A DNA stretch of 64,000 bases from an uncultured Kordia sp. (GTDB lineage: Bacteria > Bacteroidota > Bacteroidia > Flavobacteriales > Flavobacteriaceae). Made by a program: the position numbers and the translations under genes. Shown here piece after piece: positions 34,596-43,794 of the stretch. Each line of letters opens with the position of its first letter. Within the stretch, counting starts at the first letter, position 1. The stretch spans positions 372,001 to 436,000 of the forward strand of contig NZ_CANMEZ010000002.1 in assembly GCF_947496985.1 (NCBI RefSeq), written 5' to 3'. A model generated the notes under the pieces. The model was not told the origin of the DNA and did not search any database. It worked only from the letters and a program-made list of their open reading frames with translations.

Positions 34596-34685
34596 ATAAA
34601 AAAACCTTCAAAATCAAAAAGATTAAGAAGGGCTTTTGTACTCGAGGCGGGACTTGAACCCGCACGGCCCAAAGGCCATTAGATT
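34596..34685. repeat. Left attachment-type repeat: partial tRNA-Leu 3' copy (att site)
   Basis: About 90 bp repeat of 45865-45955 with only three differences (one indel, two substitutions). 34639-34685 corresponds to the 3' half of tRNA-Leu(UAA), minus strand, including the T arm and variable arm, up to the anticodon stem; the rest matches the tRNA terminator. The homology ends at 34685, where island DNA begins. An intact tRNA on one side and a 3' fragment on the other is the standard result of site-specific integration into a tRNA gene. Confidence 0.85.
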
Positions 34686-35194
34686 AAAAGTATGTAGAGA
34701 CTTTATTGATATCAATAACGATGAAATTAAAGATATCGCTACTAACTGAATGTATATTTTGAAACTAAAGAGAAAATACTGTTTTTACAAAAAAAGCGTT
34801 AAAAAACAATGCTGCAACTACAGGAAGTATCATAGAAAAGATAATGAAATCAATGTAAAAAGTACTTTTTTTGTGCTATAAAATTGTATCGTAATTGGCA
34901 AGAATCCCTTATGCTAGTTTTTTAAAAATTGAACTGTAATGCAACCTCTCAAGTGTTAAATAAATCTAAAGATTAGCTTAAATTTTAGATAAAACCTAAC
35001 GCTTATACAAAAAATTCAACGCTTATACATTTGTTCTAGGGTTTTAAAAAAGCATTTGATAGCTTTATATCAATTACTTCCCACACCAAACCTAAAAATC
35101 ATACCAAAAAATTCAATCTGAATAATCATGAATTATTCGGAAACAGGACAGGCATGTCCAATTTTTAAAAACATTTTAATTTAATATTTTATTT
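34686..35194. other. Left end of island: coding remnants and upstream region of the toxin operon
   Basis: No intact gene. Next to the repeat, 34684-34749 reads as LKVCRDFIDINNDEIKDIATN before a stop, and about 34781-34858 as NTVFTKKALKNNAATTGSI and a few more codons; both look like decayed coding sequence but match no family I know. No integrase remnant is recognisable. Two 12-bp direct repeats AACGCTTATACA (34998-35009, 35018-35029) are exactly 20 bp apart. An inverted repeat GAATAAT (35120-35126) / ATTATTC (35132-35138) and a hairpin GGACA (35146-35150) / TGTCC (35155-35159) precede the first gene. Confidence 0.5.
34998..35029. promoter_or_regulatory. Direct repeats upstream of the toxin operon, candidate activator site
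   Basis: AACGCTTATACA is repeated with a 20-bp period, close to two helical turns, so both copies face the same side of the DNA. The pair lies 166 bp before the start of the 1345-residue gene. This layout is typical for a dimeric regulator such as a LytTR protein; the regulator is not identified. Confidence 0.4.
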
Positions 35195-38100
35195 ATGAAA
35201 GAACCGATTGCACAAACATTATTTCGTTTTATTAGTCTGAGAAATCCAGATATAAGCGAAGAAAACGGACAAGAAAAAAGATTTATTTCCCCTTCTGAAA
35301 ATGCAACTAAAAGTGTGTTTTACGCAGCTGTTGAAGGAAGGGATGAGAACACATCCAAATGGCAGGCACTTATAAATGCAGCCAAAGATTTTAAAGCATT
35401 ATCTAAAGAAGAGTTAAAAGCTGTAGATTCTAAACTATTTGAGTTTTCAGAGTGGCTGGTTAAAAATCGTGTTGCATATAAGTCTGAAGAACTCATATCA
35501 AAAATAGAAGGCTTAAATCCATTAACAGATGACACAATACTTTGGGATAATCTTTTTTATCAAATCATTACCGAAAAAGATTTTTATGCTAAAGAAACAG
35601 CGATTCACATGCTCAAAGCCAATCATGTACTTGCAAATTATCCAAAAGGAGAAGAATTAAGTCCAGAAGAAATTGCGACATTAGAAAAAACACTCATCTA
35701 TGCAACAGTATTACTTCCGAGTGAATTATTTGACACCTCAGATGTAATTGCAGATGCAGCCGCTAAAAATGTAAAAGAAAGCTATCAAACGTTTCCACTT
35801 AATAATGATTTAAAAGCAAGTATTGCAATTATTGAATTACGAGAATTACAAACAGTAAAAGAAGAAATAGATGAACTACATACGGCTTATCAAACAAGCT
35901 ATGATAGCGCACATACTGCTGCTCGAAAAACTCACGATTCAAATGTTAAAGGATTAATTGATCAATATGATGTTGATGTTCAAGCTGCAAATACATCTTG
36001 GTGTGATACTAGAGGTGATAAACCTTATGATGCTAATAATGTTGACCCTTGTGATCAACCTGTTCCTGTAAAATATCCGCAACTTCCAGCATTCATTTTC
36101 TCTTTTAAAGATGAGATTGATGCCAAAGAAGCCTTAGCAGAAATGTCTTCGCAGACGTATGAAACGATAAATAAATTAAAGCCTATTGAGAAGATAAAAA
36201 CATACGCTGAGATTAAAGAATTACTAGAAAAAGAAGAAGATCGATTAAACATAGAATTGTATCAAAACACTTCTTTTTATAAAAAATCAGTAAGTGTAAA
36301 CGGTACTATTCTTCCAATTTCAAAAACAATCACACAAGATATTGGAAGCACATATCAAGCCGCTTTTTGTTCGCAAACACGACCAAATCCAAAAACAGGA
36401 GATCAGTACTGGAGATTCTTTGCTGATATTGCTAGTGCAGCTGATAGTATTGCTCCAGTAAGTAGTGCAGTTACTAAAATTAGTAAACCAGACGGATCGC
36501 TAGTAGCAGAAAACAACGATTTTATCATTATGACTTCTGGTTCAAATATGATAAAAATTGGACTTTCAACAGGATTAACTACTCCAATTGTAACGGCTTC
36601 GACAGGAAGTTTACGCTTAGAAAGCACGGTTACTTTTTTAGACGGAACTTCCGTTTCATTTAATGGTGTATTACGCCCAAACACCTGTGGAAAAGGTATA
36701 AGTGATGGTGTAACAAATCCGGCACCTATTGGAACAGCAGACGAAAATTTTGTACCTAAAGGATATGGAATGCGTCAATTGGGAATTGCTGACTATAGAA
36801 AGGTAGAACAAAGTGTACATTGTTATCAAGAGGGCGAAGCATCGCATATAGAAAATGTGATGGCACGTGAATACAAAGAAAAGTCAACACGAAGATTACG
36901 TATCAATGAAAATACAACTTCTTCTACTTCTGAAACAGAAAAAGAGCAACTCACAGATACCACAACGACCAATCGTCATGAAATGCAGAATGAAGTATCG
37001 CAAGTACTTTCGGAAGCTAAAGATTTTTCTGCAAGCACTTCTTTTTCAGCTGGATGGAAAAGTGGAACTGGAGCAACCTTTAATCTAGGAACCGGAGCAA
37101 ATTATGCTACACATAGTTCAAGTGAAGATAGCACCAATCAGGCGATGACCGAAGCTCAGGAAATTACTGAAAGAGCGATGGATCGTGTGGTACAACGTGT
37201 CAAAGAAGAACGTATTACTAAAATCATTGAAGAATACGAAGAAAACAATAAACATGGTTTTGACAATCGTAAAGGCGATAAACATGTAGTCGGTGTATAT
37301 CGTTGGGTAGACAAAGTGTATAAAAACCAAATCTACAATTACGGAAGACGCTTAATGTATGAATTTGCCATTCCGCAGCCTTCCAAATTACATCGTTTGG
37401 CAATGACATCATCTGAAGATACCAACGATACAATGCTATTGGAAGAACCAATTGACCCAAGAACAATAGATATTCCCGGAGATGGATATGGTGTTGGCAA
37501 AATTACTGATGCTTCTATGATTAATGAAAGTAATTATAGAAAATTAGCTGCTAAATACAATGCAGAAGTTCCAGCAATGCCATCAAACACCATCTATGTT
37601 GCCAAAGCTGTAAACGCTTTCAAAGATGGTTCAGGGCATGATGCTATTGACAATTCCATTGCAGAACAATTAGAAATCCCAGAGAATTATTACTGTACAT
37701 CTGCTGTAGTTAAAGGAAGTTTATTTAGACATGGAGACTATGCAAATGCAACAAACGCTACCATTGCTGTTGGTGATGATTCGGATTATGTAGGTACAGA
37801 ACAAACAGATTATAACCATACGTTTTCATTTAGCAGTAAAAAGATCGAAGAAAACCTTCCAATTGCAATTCGCACAAGAGATGTAGATGCATTAAGCTTA
37901 AATGTAACAGCTACATGTCATTTAAAAGAGAGCGCTAAAGAAGCATGGCAATTAGAAACATTCAATGCTATTTTAACTGCGTATGAAGATAAATTGGCTG
38001 AATACTTAGCACAAAAAGGACAAGAACAAGAAAAAGCAGACGAGTTAAAAGCATCCAATCCTGGGTTCTATCGTCAGATTGAACAAACTGTATTACGTAA

Positions 38101-39232
38101 AAACTGTTTGTCATATTTAATGGATCAAACGCCTTCGGCTAAAAATACCTATGGAAAACAATTCTACACAGGTGATGCAATGGAAAACCATGAGGTAACA
38201 GTTGCTAAATCGATGGATGATTATGCTTCATTTGCAAAGTTTATGGAACAGGCTTTTGAATGGGAAATCATGTCGTATCATTTCTATCCGTTTTATTGGG
38301 CAAATCGTAAAGAGTGGAATGATTTATATACATACGAAAATAATGATCCATTATTTAGAAGTTTTATGCAGGCTGGTTTAGCAAGAGTTGTACTTACGGT
38401 ACGCCCTGGATTTGAAAAAGCAGTATTGCATTATATGGCAACAGGAAGCATTTGGAATGGTGGAGAATTACCGATATTAAATGATCCGTTGTATGTTTCT
38501 ATCATAGATGAACTTGATAAACCTCTAGGAACAAAAGAAGGAAAAGCATGGAAAACAAAAGTACCGACTTCTTTAACCATTTTACAGGCTGATAGCTTAG
38601 GGTTAAAAGTAGAAAAGGCTTTACCGTGTAATTGTGATGACATTGAAGACTTTATTGAATCCGATCAAACAGAATGTAGTACACAAATTTTAAATGATTC
38701 TACGGTTTTTAATGACTTACAAATTGAGAATGATACAGCTACTTTAAAAAGGAAGATTCAATTTACATTTCATAACAATTCTGGTTCAAATTATAAAACC
38801 ATTGCAGAGTTTGATGAAGAAAGTGCATTTCCATTAGTATTTAGATGTATGGGGCAAGAAATTTCTATACAAAGAAATGCAGCTTGGAGTCCTGAAAATA
38901 GTGCAGGAATTATCTATCAGAAACTTGCAGATCAAGTTTCTTTAATTTCTGGAATATATGCTAAACAAGTATTTGATAAAGCAGGAAATCCACTTGGACT
39001 TCAATTTACAGTAGATGCGAACAAAATAGAAACGTTTACTTTTCAAAAGTCAACTAGCAGCGGAGCTAATGTAAACCCAATAAGTGATGTATTAATCATG
39101 GAGATTAGTTCGGAAGGTATTATTGTAAAAGAGCCAACGCACTATACGCAACGTATTGAAGACAAACTCAATACGCCACTTGTAAGTGAAGAAGCCAATA
39201 CTTTATTACCTATTGGAAGATTCTTGATATGA
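35195..39232 (+). CDS. 1345-residue island protein of unknown family
   Basis: No signal peptide and no named domain is recognised. The N-terminal 240 residues are helical. Residues about 225-250 and 300-360 are coiled-coil-like. A beta-rich part lies around 365-510. A Ser/Thr-rich, low-complexity stretch (about 570-650; TSSTSETEKEQLTDTTTTN, then Gly/Ser-rich ASTSFSAGWKSGTGATFN) leads into a long charged helix and a strongly patterned block HGFDNRKGDKHVVGVYRWVD (about 689-708) and IYNYGRRLMYEFAIPQP. The C-terminal part is mixed alpha/beta. It overlaps the nucleotidyltransferase gene by 4 bp and heads the toxin operon, so it may be a structural, carrier or delivery partner of the toxin. That is inference. 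Confidence 0.8.
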   Translation: MKEPIAQTLFRFISLRNPDISEENGQEKRFISPSENATKSVFYAAVEGRDENTSKWQALINAAKDFKALSKEELKAVDSKLFEFSEWLVKNRVAYKSEELISKIEGLNPLTDDTILWDNLFYQIITEKDFYAKETAIHMLKANHVLANYPKGEELSPEEIATLEKTLIYATVLLPSELFDTSDVIADAAAKNVKESYQTFPLNNDLKASIAIIELRELQTVKEEIDELHTAYQTSYDSAHTAARKTHDSNVKGLIDQYDVDVQAANTSWCDTRGDKPYDANNVDPCDQPVPVKYPQLPAFIFSFKDEIDAKEALAEMSSQTYETINKLKPIEKIKTYAEIKELLEKEEDRLNIELYQNTSFYKKSVSVNGTILPISKTITQDIGSTYQAAFCSQTRPNPKTGDQYWRFFADIASAADSIAPVSSAVTKISKPDGSLVAENNDFIIMTSGSNMIKIGLSTGLTTPIVTASTGSLRLESTVTFLDGTSVSFNGVLRPNTCGKGISDGVTNPAPIGTADENFVPKGYGMRQLGIADYRKVEQSVHCYQEGEASHIENVMAREYKEKSTRRLRINENTTSSTSETEKEQLTDTTTTNRHEMQNEVSQVLSEAKDFSASTSFSAGWKSGTGATFNLGTGANYATHSSSEDSTNQAMTEAQEITERAMDRVVQRVKEERITKIIEEYEENNKHGFDNRKGDKHVVGVYRWVDKVYKNQIYNYGRRLMYEFAIPQPSKLHRLAMTSSEDTNDTMLLEEPIDPRTIDIPGDGYGVGKITDASMINESNYRKLAAKYNAEVPAMPSNTIYVAKAVNAFKDGSGHDAIDNSIAEQLEIPENYYCTSAVVKGSLFRHGDYANATNATIAVGDDSDYVGTEQTDYNHTFSFSSKKIEENLPIAIRTRDVDALSLNVTATCHLKESAKEAWQLETFNAILTAYEDKLAEYLAQKGQEQEKADELKASNPGFYRQIEQTVLRKNCLSYLMDQTPSAKNTYGKQFYTGDAMENHEVTVAKSMDDYASFAKFMEQAFEWEIMSYHFYPFYWANRKEWNDLYTYENNDPLFRSFMQAGLARVVLTVRPGFEKAVLHYMATGSIWNGGELPILNDPLYVSIIDELDKPLGTKEGKAWKTKVPTSLTILQADSLGLKVEKALPCNCDDIEDFIESDQTECSTQILNDSTVFNDLQIENDTATLKRKIQFTFHNNSGSNYKTIAEFDEESAFPLVFRCMGQEISIQRNAAWSPENSAGIIYQKLADQVSLISGIYAKQVFDKAGNPLGLQFTVDANKIETFTFQKSTSSGANVNPISDVLIMEISSEGIIVKEPTHYTQRIEDKLNTPLVSEEANTLLPIGRFLI

Positions 39233-39564
39233 GTCAAGTGAAACTAGATATGATATGGCAGCACGAAAAAGTGTTGCCATACATTCTGAGTGAGTTGAAA
39301 TCACAAGTAGAAAGAATTACACCTGTACACGCCATATATTTACATGGAAGTAGAGCAAAAACTTCTATGGACAGTTGGAATCAACTCAAGGGAAAAGATT
39401 GGGATGTAGTAATGGTGTGTAATTTTCCAATTGTCAATACACGTATTTGGACAATAGATAAAGGGTATTACATAGATCTAACAATTACTACGGAATTGAT
39501 ATTACAAAAAATGATGCAATATCAGAAATATGTAGAACTGTATCCTAATAATACATTAATATAA
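39229..39564 (+). CDS. Small MNT-type nucleotidyltransferase-domain protein
   Basis: The 111-residue product has the minimal nucleotidyltransferase signature: HGSRA (39-43), the metal-binding pair DWD (57-59), and a third carboxylate in YIDLTI (Asp83). All catalytic positions are present, so it may transfer a nucleotide (AMPylation-like) to a protein or small molecule. MNT proteins often pair with HEPN toxins, but no HEPN gene is seen. It is coupled to the 1345-residue gene (ATGA overlap) and lies 14 bp before the ART toxin gene. It could modify the toxin or its carrier. Function inferred only from the motif. Confidence 0.68.
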   Translation: MSQVKLDMIWQHEKVLPYILSELKSQVERITPVHAIYLHGSRAKTSMDSWNQLKGKDWDVVMVCNFPIVNTRIWTIDKGYYIDLTITTELILQKMMQYQKYVELYPNNTLI

Positions 39565-39578
39565 AAAAGCAAAACTAT

Positions 39579-42200
39579 ATGAGTGATTACAAAAGTCCAT
39601 TTATAGATACACCATTGGGAGAATATTTTGAAGCATCGCCCAAAGGGATTGCGTTTCCATTGCAAAGAAAAACCGTTTTAAACGATCATCCTTCAGCGGA
39701 AGAGAGCGGTTTTAATGAGAATCATTGTGGAGAGTTTTCTGAAAATTATAGCATAGGTAAAACAGATTTCGAGCAATTAGCGAAAGATTTAAAAAAGAAT
39801 TTAACCAATCCAAATTTTATTTATGATTGGAAAAGATACATATCTTCTTCTTACAGAACTGAAAGACGGATTCCTTCTAGAAGAGAACTAGACGGGTTTA
39901 AACCTGCTCAAACCACTACAGAAATTCAAATCCATAGACCTTTTAAATATACAAATGACGGAGAAGAAAAAGTAGGATATTTTGACGAAGCAAGGTTCAA
40001 CAAAAGAATCTGTTCTTTAAATCCCAAACCTCATTATTATATTAATATAGATACGAAGAACTTAGAAGCTAGTTTTAAAATTTTCTTTTTTTATAAAAAT
40101 GATAGAGAAAAAGGCTTCAATCTTAGCAACTATGACCTTGATAACGATGGAACTTTTGATGGCATTCCTTCAAAATATATAGCAATTAGACTTACAACAA
40201 AAAAAGCAGCAGATTTTTTAGCATTTTGGGAGTTAGTCAAAGGGGAGCCGCTTACAAAGTCAACGCTAAAGAGTGAGTTTAAAGAGTTGTATAGCAAAAA
40301 CACAACCGATGAACAACTTAATTTTCTCTATTCAATAGCACCTGTTTCTCTCATAAAAGAAAAAACTAAAGTTCAATTGTGGGATGACGCTACTAGATTA
40401 CTTAAATACGATACTGATCGTTATTTTACAGATAATAGTAGTAATCAAATAAAAGTCTTAGAATCCATTGCTGATAAAGAAAATGGGATGCAATTTCTTT
40501 ATACCCAATTTGAAGATAACCCAAAAATAATAAAGGATATTTATACCTCTTTGGACGGTGTAGGAACTTCTCAATATACGCTAGGGTTTGTAGCTCCCAA
40601 TAAAACCATTTTCGCTTCACTTTTACGTGCATTGTGTAACTACAAAGGGCAAGGATTTCATCGGTATAAAAAATTTATTACATTCAGGAATACAAAAGGC
40701 TATCAAGTCAATTCTCCCAGTGACTTAACAAGTAAGGACACATATAATGTTATATATGACATATACGATACATTATATGACACAAACGATGAAACCAATT
40801 ATGTTAATGAAGAAAGAATTGCACTTGTACAAGAAAAAGAAGAATATGTAGAGAATACTGGAACATTCGAACCTTTACCTAAAGGCTATGTTCATTATTT
40901 ACATCCATTAGACTTTGTGAATTTTGTAATAGAAGATACTGATGGAAAAGAAATTACTTTTCAAGTTCCTGTAATTTTTTTAAAAGATCAAGCTTTTCAA
41001 CGTAATTTAAAAGATCTCATAAAAGTTATCCGTGTTGGGCTAGATATACTTTTAGTAGTGGTTTCAGTATATACACTAACACAAGGTACAACTCCTTTAT
41101 TAACAGTTATTAGTATTATTGATTTAGGACTAGGGGCAGGCGATTTAACAATTCAAGCCTTTGAAGAAGAAATACGAAAAATCAAAGGTCCTAATGGAGA
41201 GCCTTGGGGAGCTGACTTTTTAGATACTTGGGAACAAATTTATATTATTGGAGGTTTTATTACTGCAGTCCCTTTAATAGGTCTTATGCTTAAAAATGGT
41301 GCAAAATCACTTTTAAAAACCGCGAGGAATTCCAAAGTCCAATTAGTCAACATGCTTAAGTATGGTATTAAAAACGGTAATTTAAAGAACTTCATTAAAA
41401 ACCCTTTTAAAGTGATTGCAGATGTGTATAAGGAAACCAAATTTGCTTTTAGATTACAACAAAAACTTAATAAATTACAAAAAAAAGGAGTTTTAATTAT
41501 CCAAGAAGGGGATGCATACAAGCTTAGCTATGGCGACACAATTATAGCTCAAGGTAAAAACGCAAAAGAAATTCGTAAAGAAATCGATGGCTTTTTTAAA
41601 GGTGGTAAAGTTGTTGAGGAAGTATTAGAGAATACTGCAAAGCAGGCACGTCTTTTTGCTTATCCTGTTAAGACCACGGATGAATTAATTAAATTTTTAG
41701 GAGAATTAGATGATACTGTAAAAGCTGTTGATTTAGAAAAAGTAGGAATCAAAGCACTTTTTAGAGGAACTACTAAAAATGTAGACGGATCACTTTTTAA
41801 AGGAAATACAAACTCTCAATTATTTGGTTTGTCAACATCAACAGATCCAGTAAAAGCCATTGTTTTTGCTTTAGGGAGTGCTTCAAAGCCAGGAAGAAAA
41901 GGTTTCTTACAGGTAGTTTTACCTAAAAATATGAAAAAAGTACTAATGGAAACCCCTAATTATAGAGTTCATGTTGAACTAGAAGCTATTTTAAAAATTT
42001 CTGCTGAAGATTTTTCTAAAAAAGTAGTTTTAGAAATTTCTATTGATAAAGCAAGAGGTTTAGTTAATAATTTTTTTAAATTCACAGAGACTTTACCTAC
42101 TAAAATAGACAGAGCGGAATCTCTAAGGCTTCTTGAGGAATTACCAGCTACTAGTCTAGAAAACTCGTATAAATTTTATGAAGAATTATTAAAACTATAA
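39579..42200 (+). CDS. Polymorphic-toxin-like protein with C-terminal ADP-ribosyltransferase-like domain
   Basis: The 873-residue product lacks a signal peptide. The N terminus has an extended KSPFIDTPLGEYFE segment. A large N-terminal region of mixed fold (about 60-470) is followed by hydrophobic stretches around 486-524 and 553-570, which may insert into or cross a membrane. The C-terminal 180 residues have the R-S-E pattern of arginine-type ADP-ribosyltransferases: Arg729 in ALFRGTT, STS at 752-754 followed by DPVKAIVFA, and ExE at 800-802 in VELEAIL. Such domains modify target proteins with ADP-ribose from NAD. The gene six bp downstream is the probable immunity gene. The ART call rests on motifs only. 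Confidence 0.62.
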   Translation: MSDYKSPFIDTPLGEYFEASPKGIAFPLQRKTVLNDHPSAEESGFNENHCGEFSENYSIGKTDFEQLAKDLKKNLTNPNFIYDWKRYISSSYRTERRIPSRRELDGFKPAQTTTEIQIHRPFKYTNDGEEKVGYFDEARFNKRICSLNPKPHYYINIDTKNLEASFKIFFFYKNDREKGFNLSNYDLDNDGTFDGIPSKYIAIRLTTKKAADFLAFWELVKGEPLTKSTLKSEFKELYSKNTTDEQLNFLYSIAPVSLIKEKTKVQLWDDATRLLKYDTDRYFTDNSSNQIKVLESIADKENGMQFLYTQFEDNPKIIKDIYTSLDGVGTSQYTLGFVAPNKTIFASLLRALCNYKGQGFHRYKKFITFRNTKGYQVNSPSDLTSKDTYNVIYDIYDTLYDTNDETNYVNEERIALVQEKEEYVENTGTFEPLPKGYVHYLHPLDFVNFVIEDTDGKEITFQVPVIFLKDQAFQRNLKDLIKVIRVGLDILLVVVSVYTLTQGTTPLLTVISIIDLGLGAGDLTIQAFEEEIRKIKGPNGEPWGADFLDTWEQIYIIGGFITAVPLIGLMLKNGAKSLLKTARNSKVQLVNMLKYGIKNGNLKNFIKNPFKVIADVYKETKFAFRLQQKLNKLQKKGVLIIQEGDAYKLSYGDTIIAQGKNAKEIRKEIDGFFKGGKVVEEVLENTAKQARLFAYPVKTTDELIKFLGELDDTVKAVDLEKVGIKALFRGTTKNVDGSLFKGNTNSQLFGLSTSTDPVKAIVFALGSASKPGRKGFLQVVLPKNMKKVLMETPNYRVHVELEAILKISAEDFSKKVVLEISIDKARGLVNNFFKFTETLPTKIDRAESLRLLEELPATSLENSYKFYEELLKL

Positions 42201-42206
42201 ATAAAT

Positions 42207-42644
42207 ATGAAAAAAACAGCAAAAATATTGACACAAGTTCAAGCCGAATCAGATGAAAATATTGTTTTATGTCTTGAAGAATTAATAAACGATTCGAAGC
42301 TTTCTTCATATAAATTAAACAAGACAGAAAAAAATTCTTCATATTTTATTTCTGGTGGACAAAATTTAGATGTAAAAAAAGGAAGTCAATTTGATATAAT
42401 ATTTAATATTGAAAATCCTAGTAATTATATAAGTTCATTAACAAAACTATCTGAAATAAAATTAAGAAAAAATATAGATTTAGAAATTTTACCAGAGGGA
42501 TATGGAGGAATAGTTTTAATTGACTTTTTAGAGACTAAACCAGATATTATAAAGGTTTTAGATAGAGATAGAGGGAATTATAAAGCTCTATATCTTACAA
42601 CACAGCCAATATTAAATAGGATTTTAGAATTATTGAATAAATAG
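42207..42644 (+). CDS. Probable immunity protein for the ART-like toxin
   Basis: The 145-residue, acidic, soluble product follows the toxin gene by 6 bp. It has alternating helices and strands and no recognised domain. The size, charge and place directly after a toxin tip are those of cognate immunity proteins in polymorphic toxin loci. The role is inferred from position alone. Confidence 0.6.
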   Translation: MKKTAKILTQVQAESDENIVLCLEELINDSKLSSYKLNKTEKNSSYFISGGQNLDVKKGSQFDIIFNIENPSNYISSLTKLSEIKLRKNIDLEILPEGYGGIVLIDFLETKPDIIKVLDRDRGNYKALYLTTQPILNRILELLNK

Positions 42645-42681
42645 TGTTATTAATTACAAATCTTTATCATTACAGATAATC

Positions 42682-42949
42682 ATGAATTTAGAATTAATAA
42701 AAAACAAACTAAGTAAGAAAGGATATATTGTTGGCATTAGAGAATATGAAAGTCATCCGTGGATAAATGGAGGTATAGAAAAAGATGGAAAATCTGAGGT
42801 ATTAGTTTTAGGAGTTGAAATAAAAATTAGCTTTGATGAAGATGGGTTTTTCGCTCTAGATTTTTATAAGCAAATAGCAAAAAAAGAAAAGATTTGACGA
42901 TGAAGAAAAGTTAGTTGCATTTATTTGTGAAAAATATCCGATTTCATAA
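42682..42949 (+). pseudogene. Immunity-like gene with a frameshift
   Basis: The frame from ATG 42682 codes for 71 residues ending IAKKEKI at TGA 42895-42897. In the +1 frame the sequence continues as RFDDEEKLVAFICEKYPIS to TAA 42947-42949, which looks like the natural end. The shift lies in an A-rich run (about 42879-42890), a common slippage site. The full product would have about 89 residues. Either a broken orphan immunity gene or, less likely, one rescued by slippage. No family recognised. Confidence 0.6.
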
Positions 42950-42957
42950 AAAATAAA

Positions 42958-42997
42958 AAACCTCACTCAAAATTATAGATTGAGTGGGGTATTTATT
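42958..42997 (+). terminator. Terminator in the immunity array (1)
   Basis: Inverted repeat CCTCACTCAA (42961-42970) / TTGAGTGGGG (42980-42989) followed by an A/T-rich, T-containing run. Closely similar in sequence to the terminator at 45352. Confidence 0.7.
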
Positions 42998-43016
42998 GTT
43001 ATACTTTAGCGTATAA

Positions 43017-43150
43017 TTATTATTTTTTCAATTTTTAGTTATTTCTTTTCTAAAATAGATTTTGAACTCCCATTAACAGAAATAATACTAGTACGTGATA
43101 ACTTTGGATTCCCGATTGGAATTTCTCTGCTAAATTTGGAGAATAATAAA
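43017..43150 (-). repeat. Array repeat copy 1: minus-strand C-terminal remnant
   Basis: First of three copies of an 80-bp segment (others about 43560-43620 and 45430-45480). On the minus strand it reads as the end of a protein, KFSREIPIGNPKLSRTS followed by IISVNGSSKSILEKK and stop. Differences between copies 1 and 2 are conservative on that strand (I/V, L/V, G/A, S/N) and keep the stop codon, so the segment derives from a coding 3' end. No upstream gene remains. Confidence 0.5.
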
Positions 43151-43161
43151 CACAATATATT

Positions 43162-43461
43162 ATGTCATACAATATAATTACAAAAAACCTAAAAAATGAA
43201 GTGGATGAAATTCCTATCTCTACAAATACACTTTTTCACGAGTATTGGCTTCCTTTATTCGAAAAACACAAGTGTAAGAATTTATTAAATTGGAAATACC
43301 CTCATGATTTAGAAGCTAATGAAATTCAAGAAATCATAAAAGAATGGAAAAGATTAATTCCATTCATCCAAAAAACTTGGGAAAAAGAAAGAGCTAATTT
43401 TATTTTAAAAAAGTTAAAAGAAATCAATTATGATGATTATCAATATATAAGTTTTGGTTAA
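43162..43461 (+). CDS. Orphan immunity-like protein, 99 residues
   Basis: Soluble helical product rich in Lys, Glu and Trp (NLLNWKYPHDLEANEIQEII). No family recognised. It lies alone between two array repeats with a terminator after it (43517), the layout of orphan immunity genes kept after toxin tips have been replaced. Function inferred from context only. Confidence 0.5.
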   Translation: MSYNIITKNLKNEVDEIPISTNTLFHEYWLPLFEKHKCKNLLNWKYPHDLEANEIQEIIKEWKRLIPFIQKTWEKERANFILKKLKEINYDDYQYISFG

Positions 43462-43516
43462 TTATATGGAACTTAATGAGAATCCAACACTTATATTATT
43501 ATAGTTAAGAGTTTAA

Positions 43517-43557
43517 AAGAAGCCATTTCAATGAACGTTTGAAACGGCTTCTTTTTA
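43517..43557 (+). terminator. Terminator in the immunity array (2)
   Basis: Long imperfect hairpin: GAAGCC (519-524 of 43 kb) with GGCTTC (43546-43551) and an inner TTTCAA/TTTGAAA pairing, then TTTTT. Confidence 0.8.
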
Positions 43558-43620
43558 ATATTCAATTTTTAGTTATTTCTTTTCAACTACAGATTTTGAA
43601 TTTGCATTCACAGAAATAAT
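43558..43620 (-). repeat. Array repeat copy 2
   Basis: Matches copy 1 over the terminal part. Minus strand reads YIISVNANSKSVVEKK then TAA. The homology stops at about 43620, exactly where a plus-strand toxin-tip-like remnant begins, which marks a recombination joint. Confidence 0.5.
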
Positions 43621-43778
43621 GTAGGAAAAAAGTTAGAAGCTGTCCTTGATAAATTATCTGATATTAAAGTTACGCCCTAGTGGAAAAAGTTTTTTACAAG
43701 GGCAACGTCTTTGGAGAGCTGAAACTCGAATATTGGATGCAATATTTTGAAAAAATAGTAATCGAAAAGCATCATTAA
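43621..43778 (+). pseudogene. Orphan toxin C-terminal tip remnant, frameshifted
   Basis: The plus strand reads VGKKLEAVLDKLSDIKVTP to TAG 43678, and in another frame from about 43677 continues as LVEKVFYKGNVFGELKLEYW then MQYFEKIVIEKHH to TAA 43776-43778. Together this looks like the last ~50 residues of a secreted or polymorphic toxin with one frameshift. It lies 16 bp before an immunity-like gene, as a toxin tip should. No family recognised. Confidence 0.5.
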
Positions 43779-43794
43779 TAATAGTAGTTAATCA

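Noticed and set aside
34686-35194. Search for an integrase remnant next to the left repeat.
   Set aside because: The short coding-like pieces show no tyrosine-recombinase motif.
43017-43150. Reading the array repeat as plus-strand coding (KIDFELPLTEIILVRDNFG).
   Set aside because: Differences between copies are less conservative on the plus strand and no stop or start is shared, whereas the minus strand keeps a stop and conservative changes.
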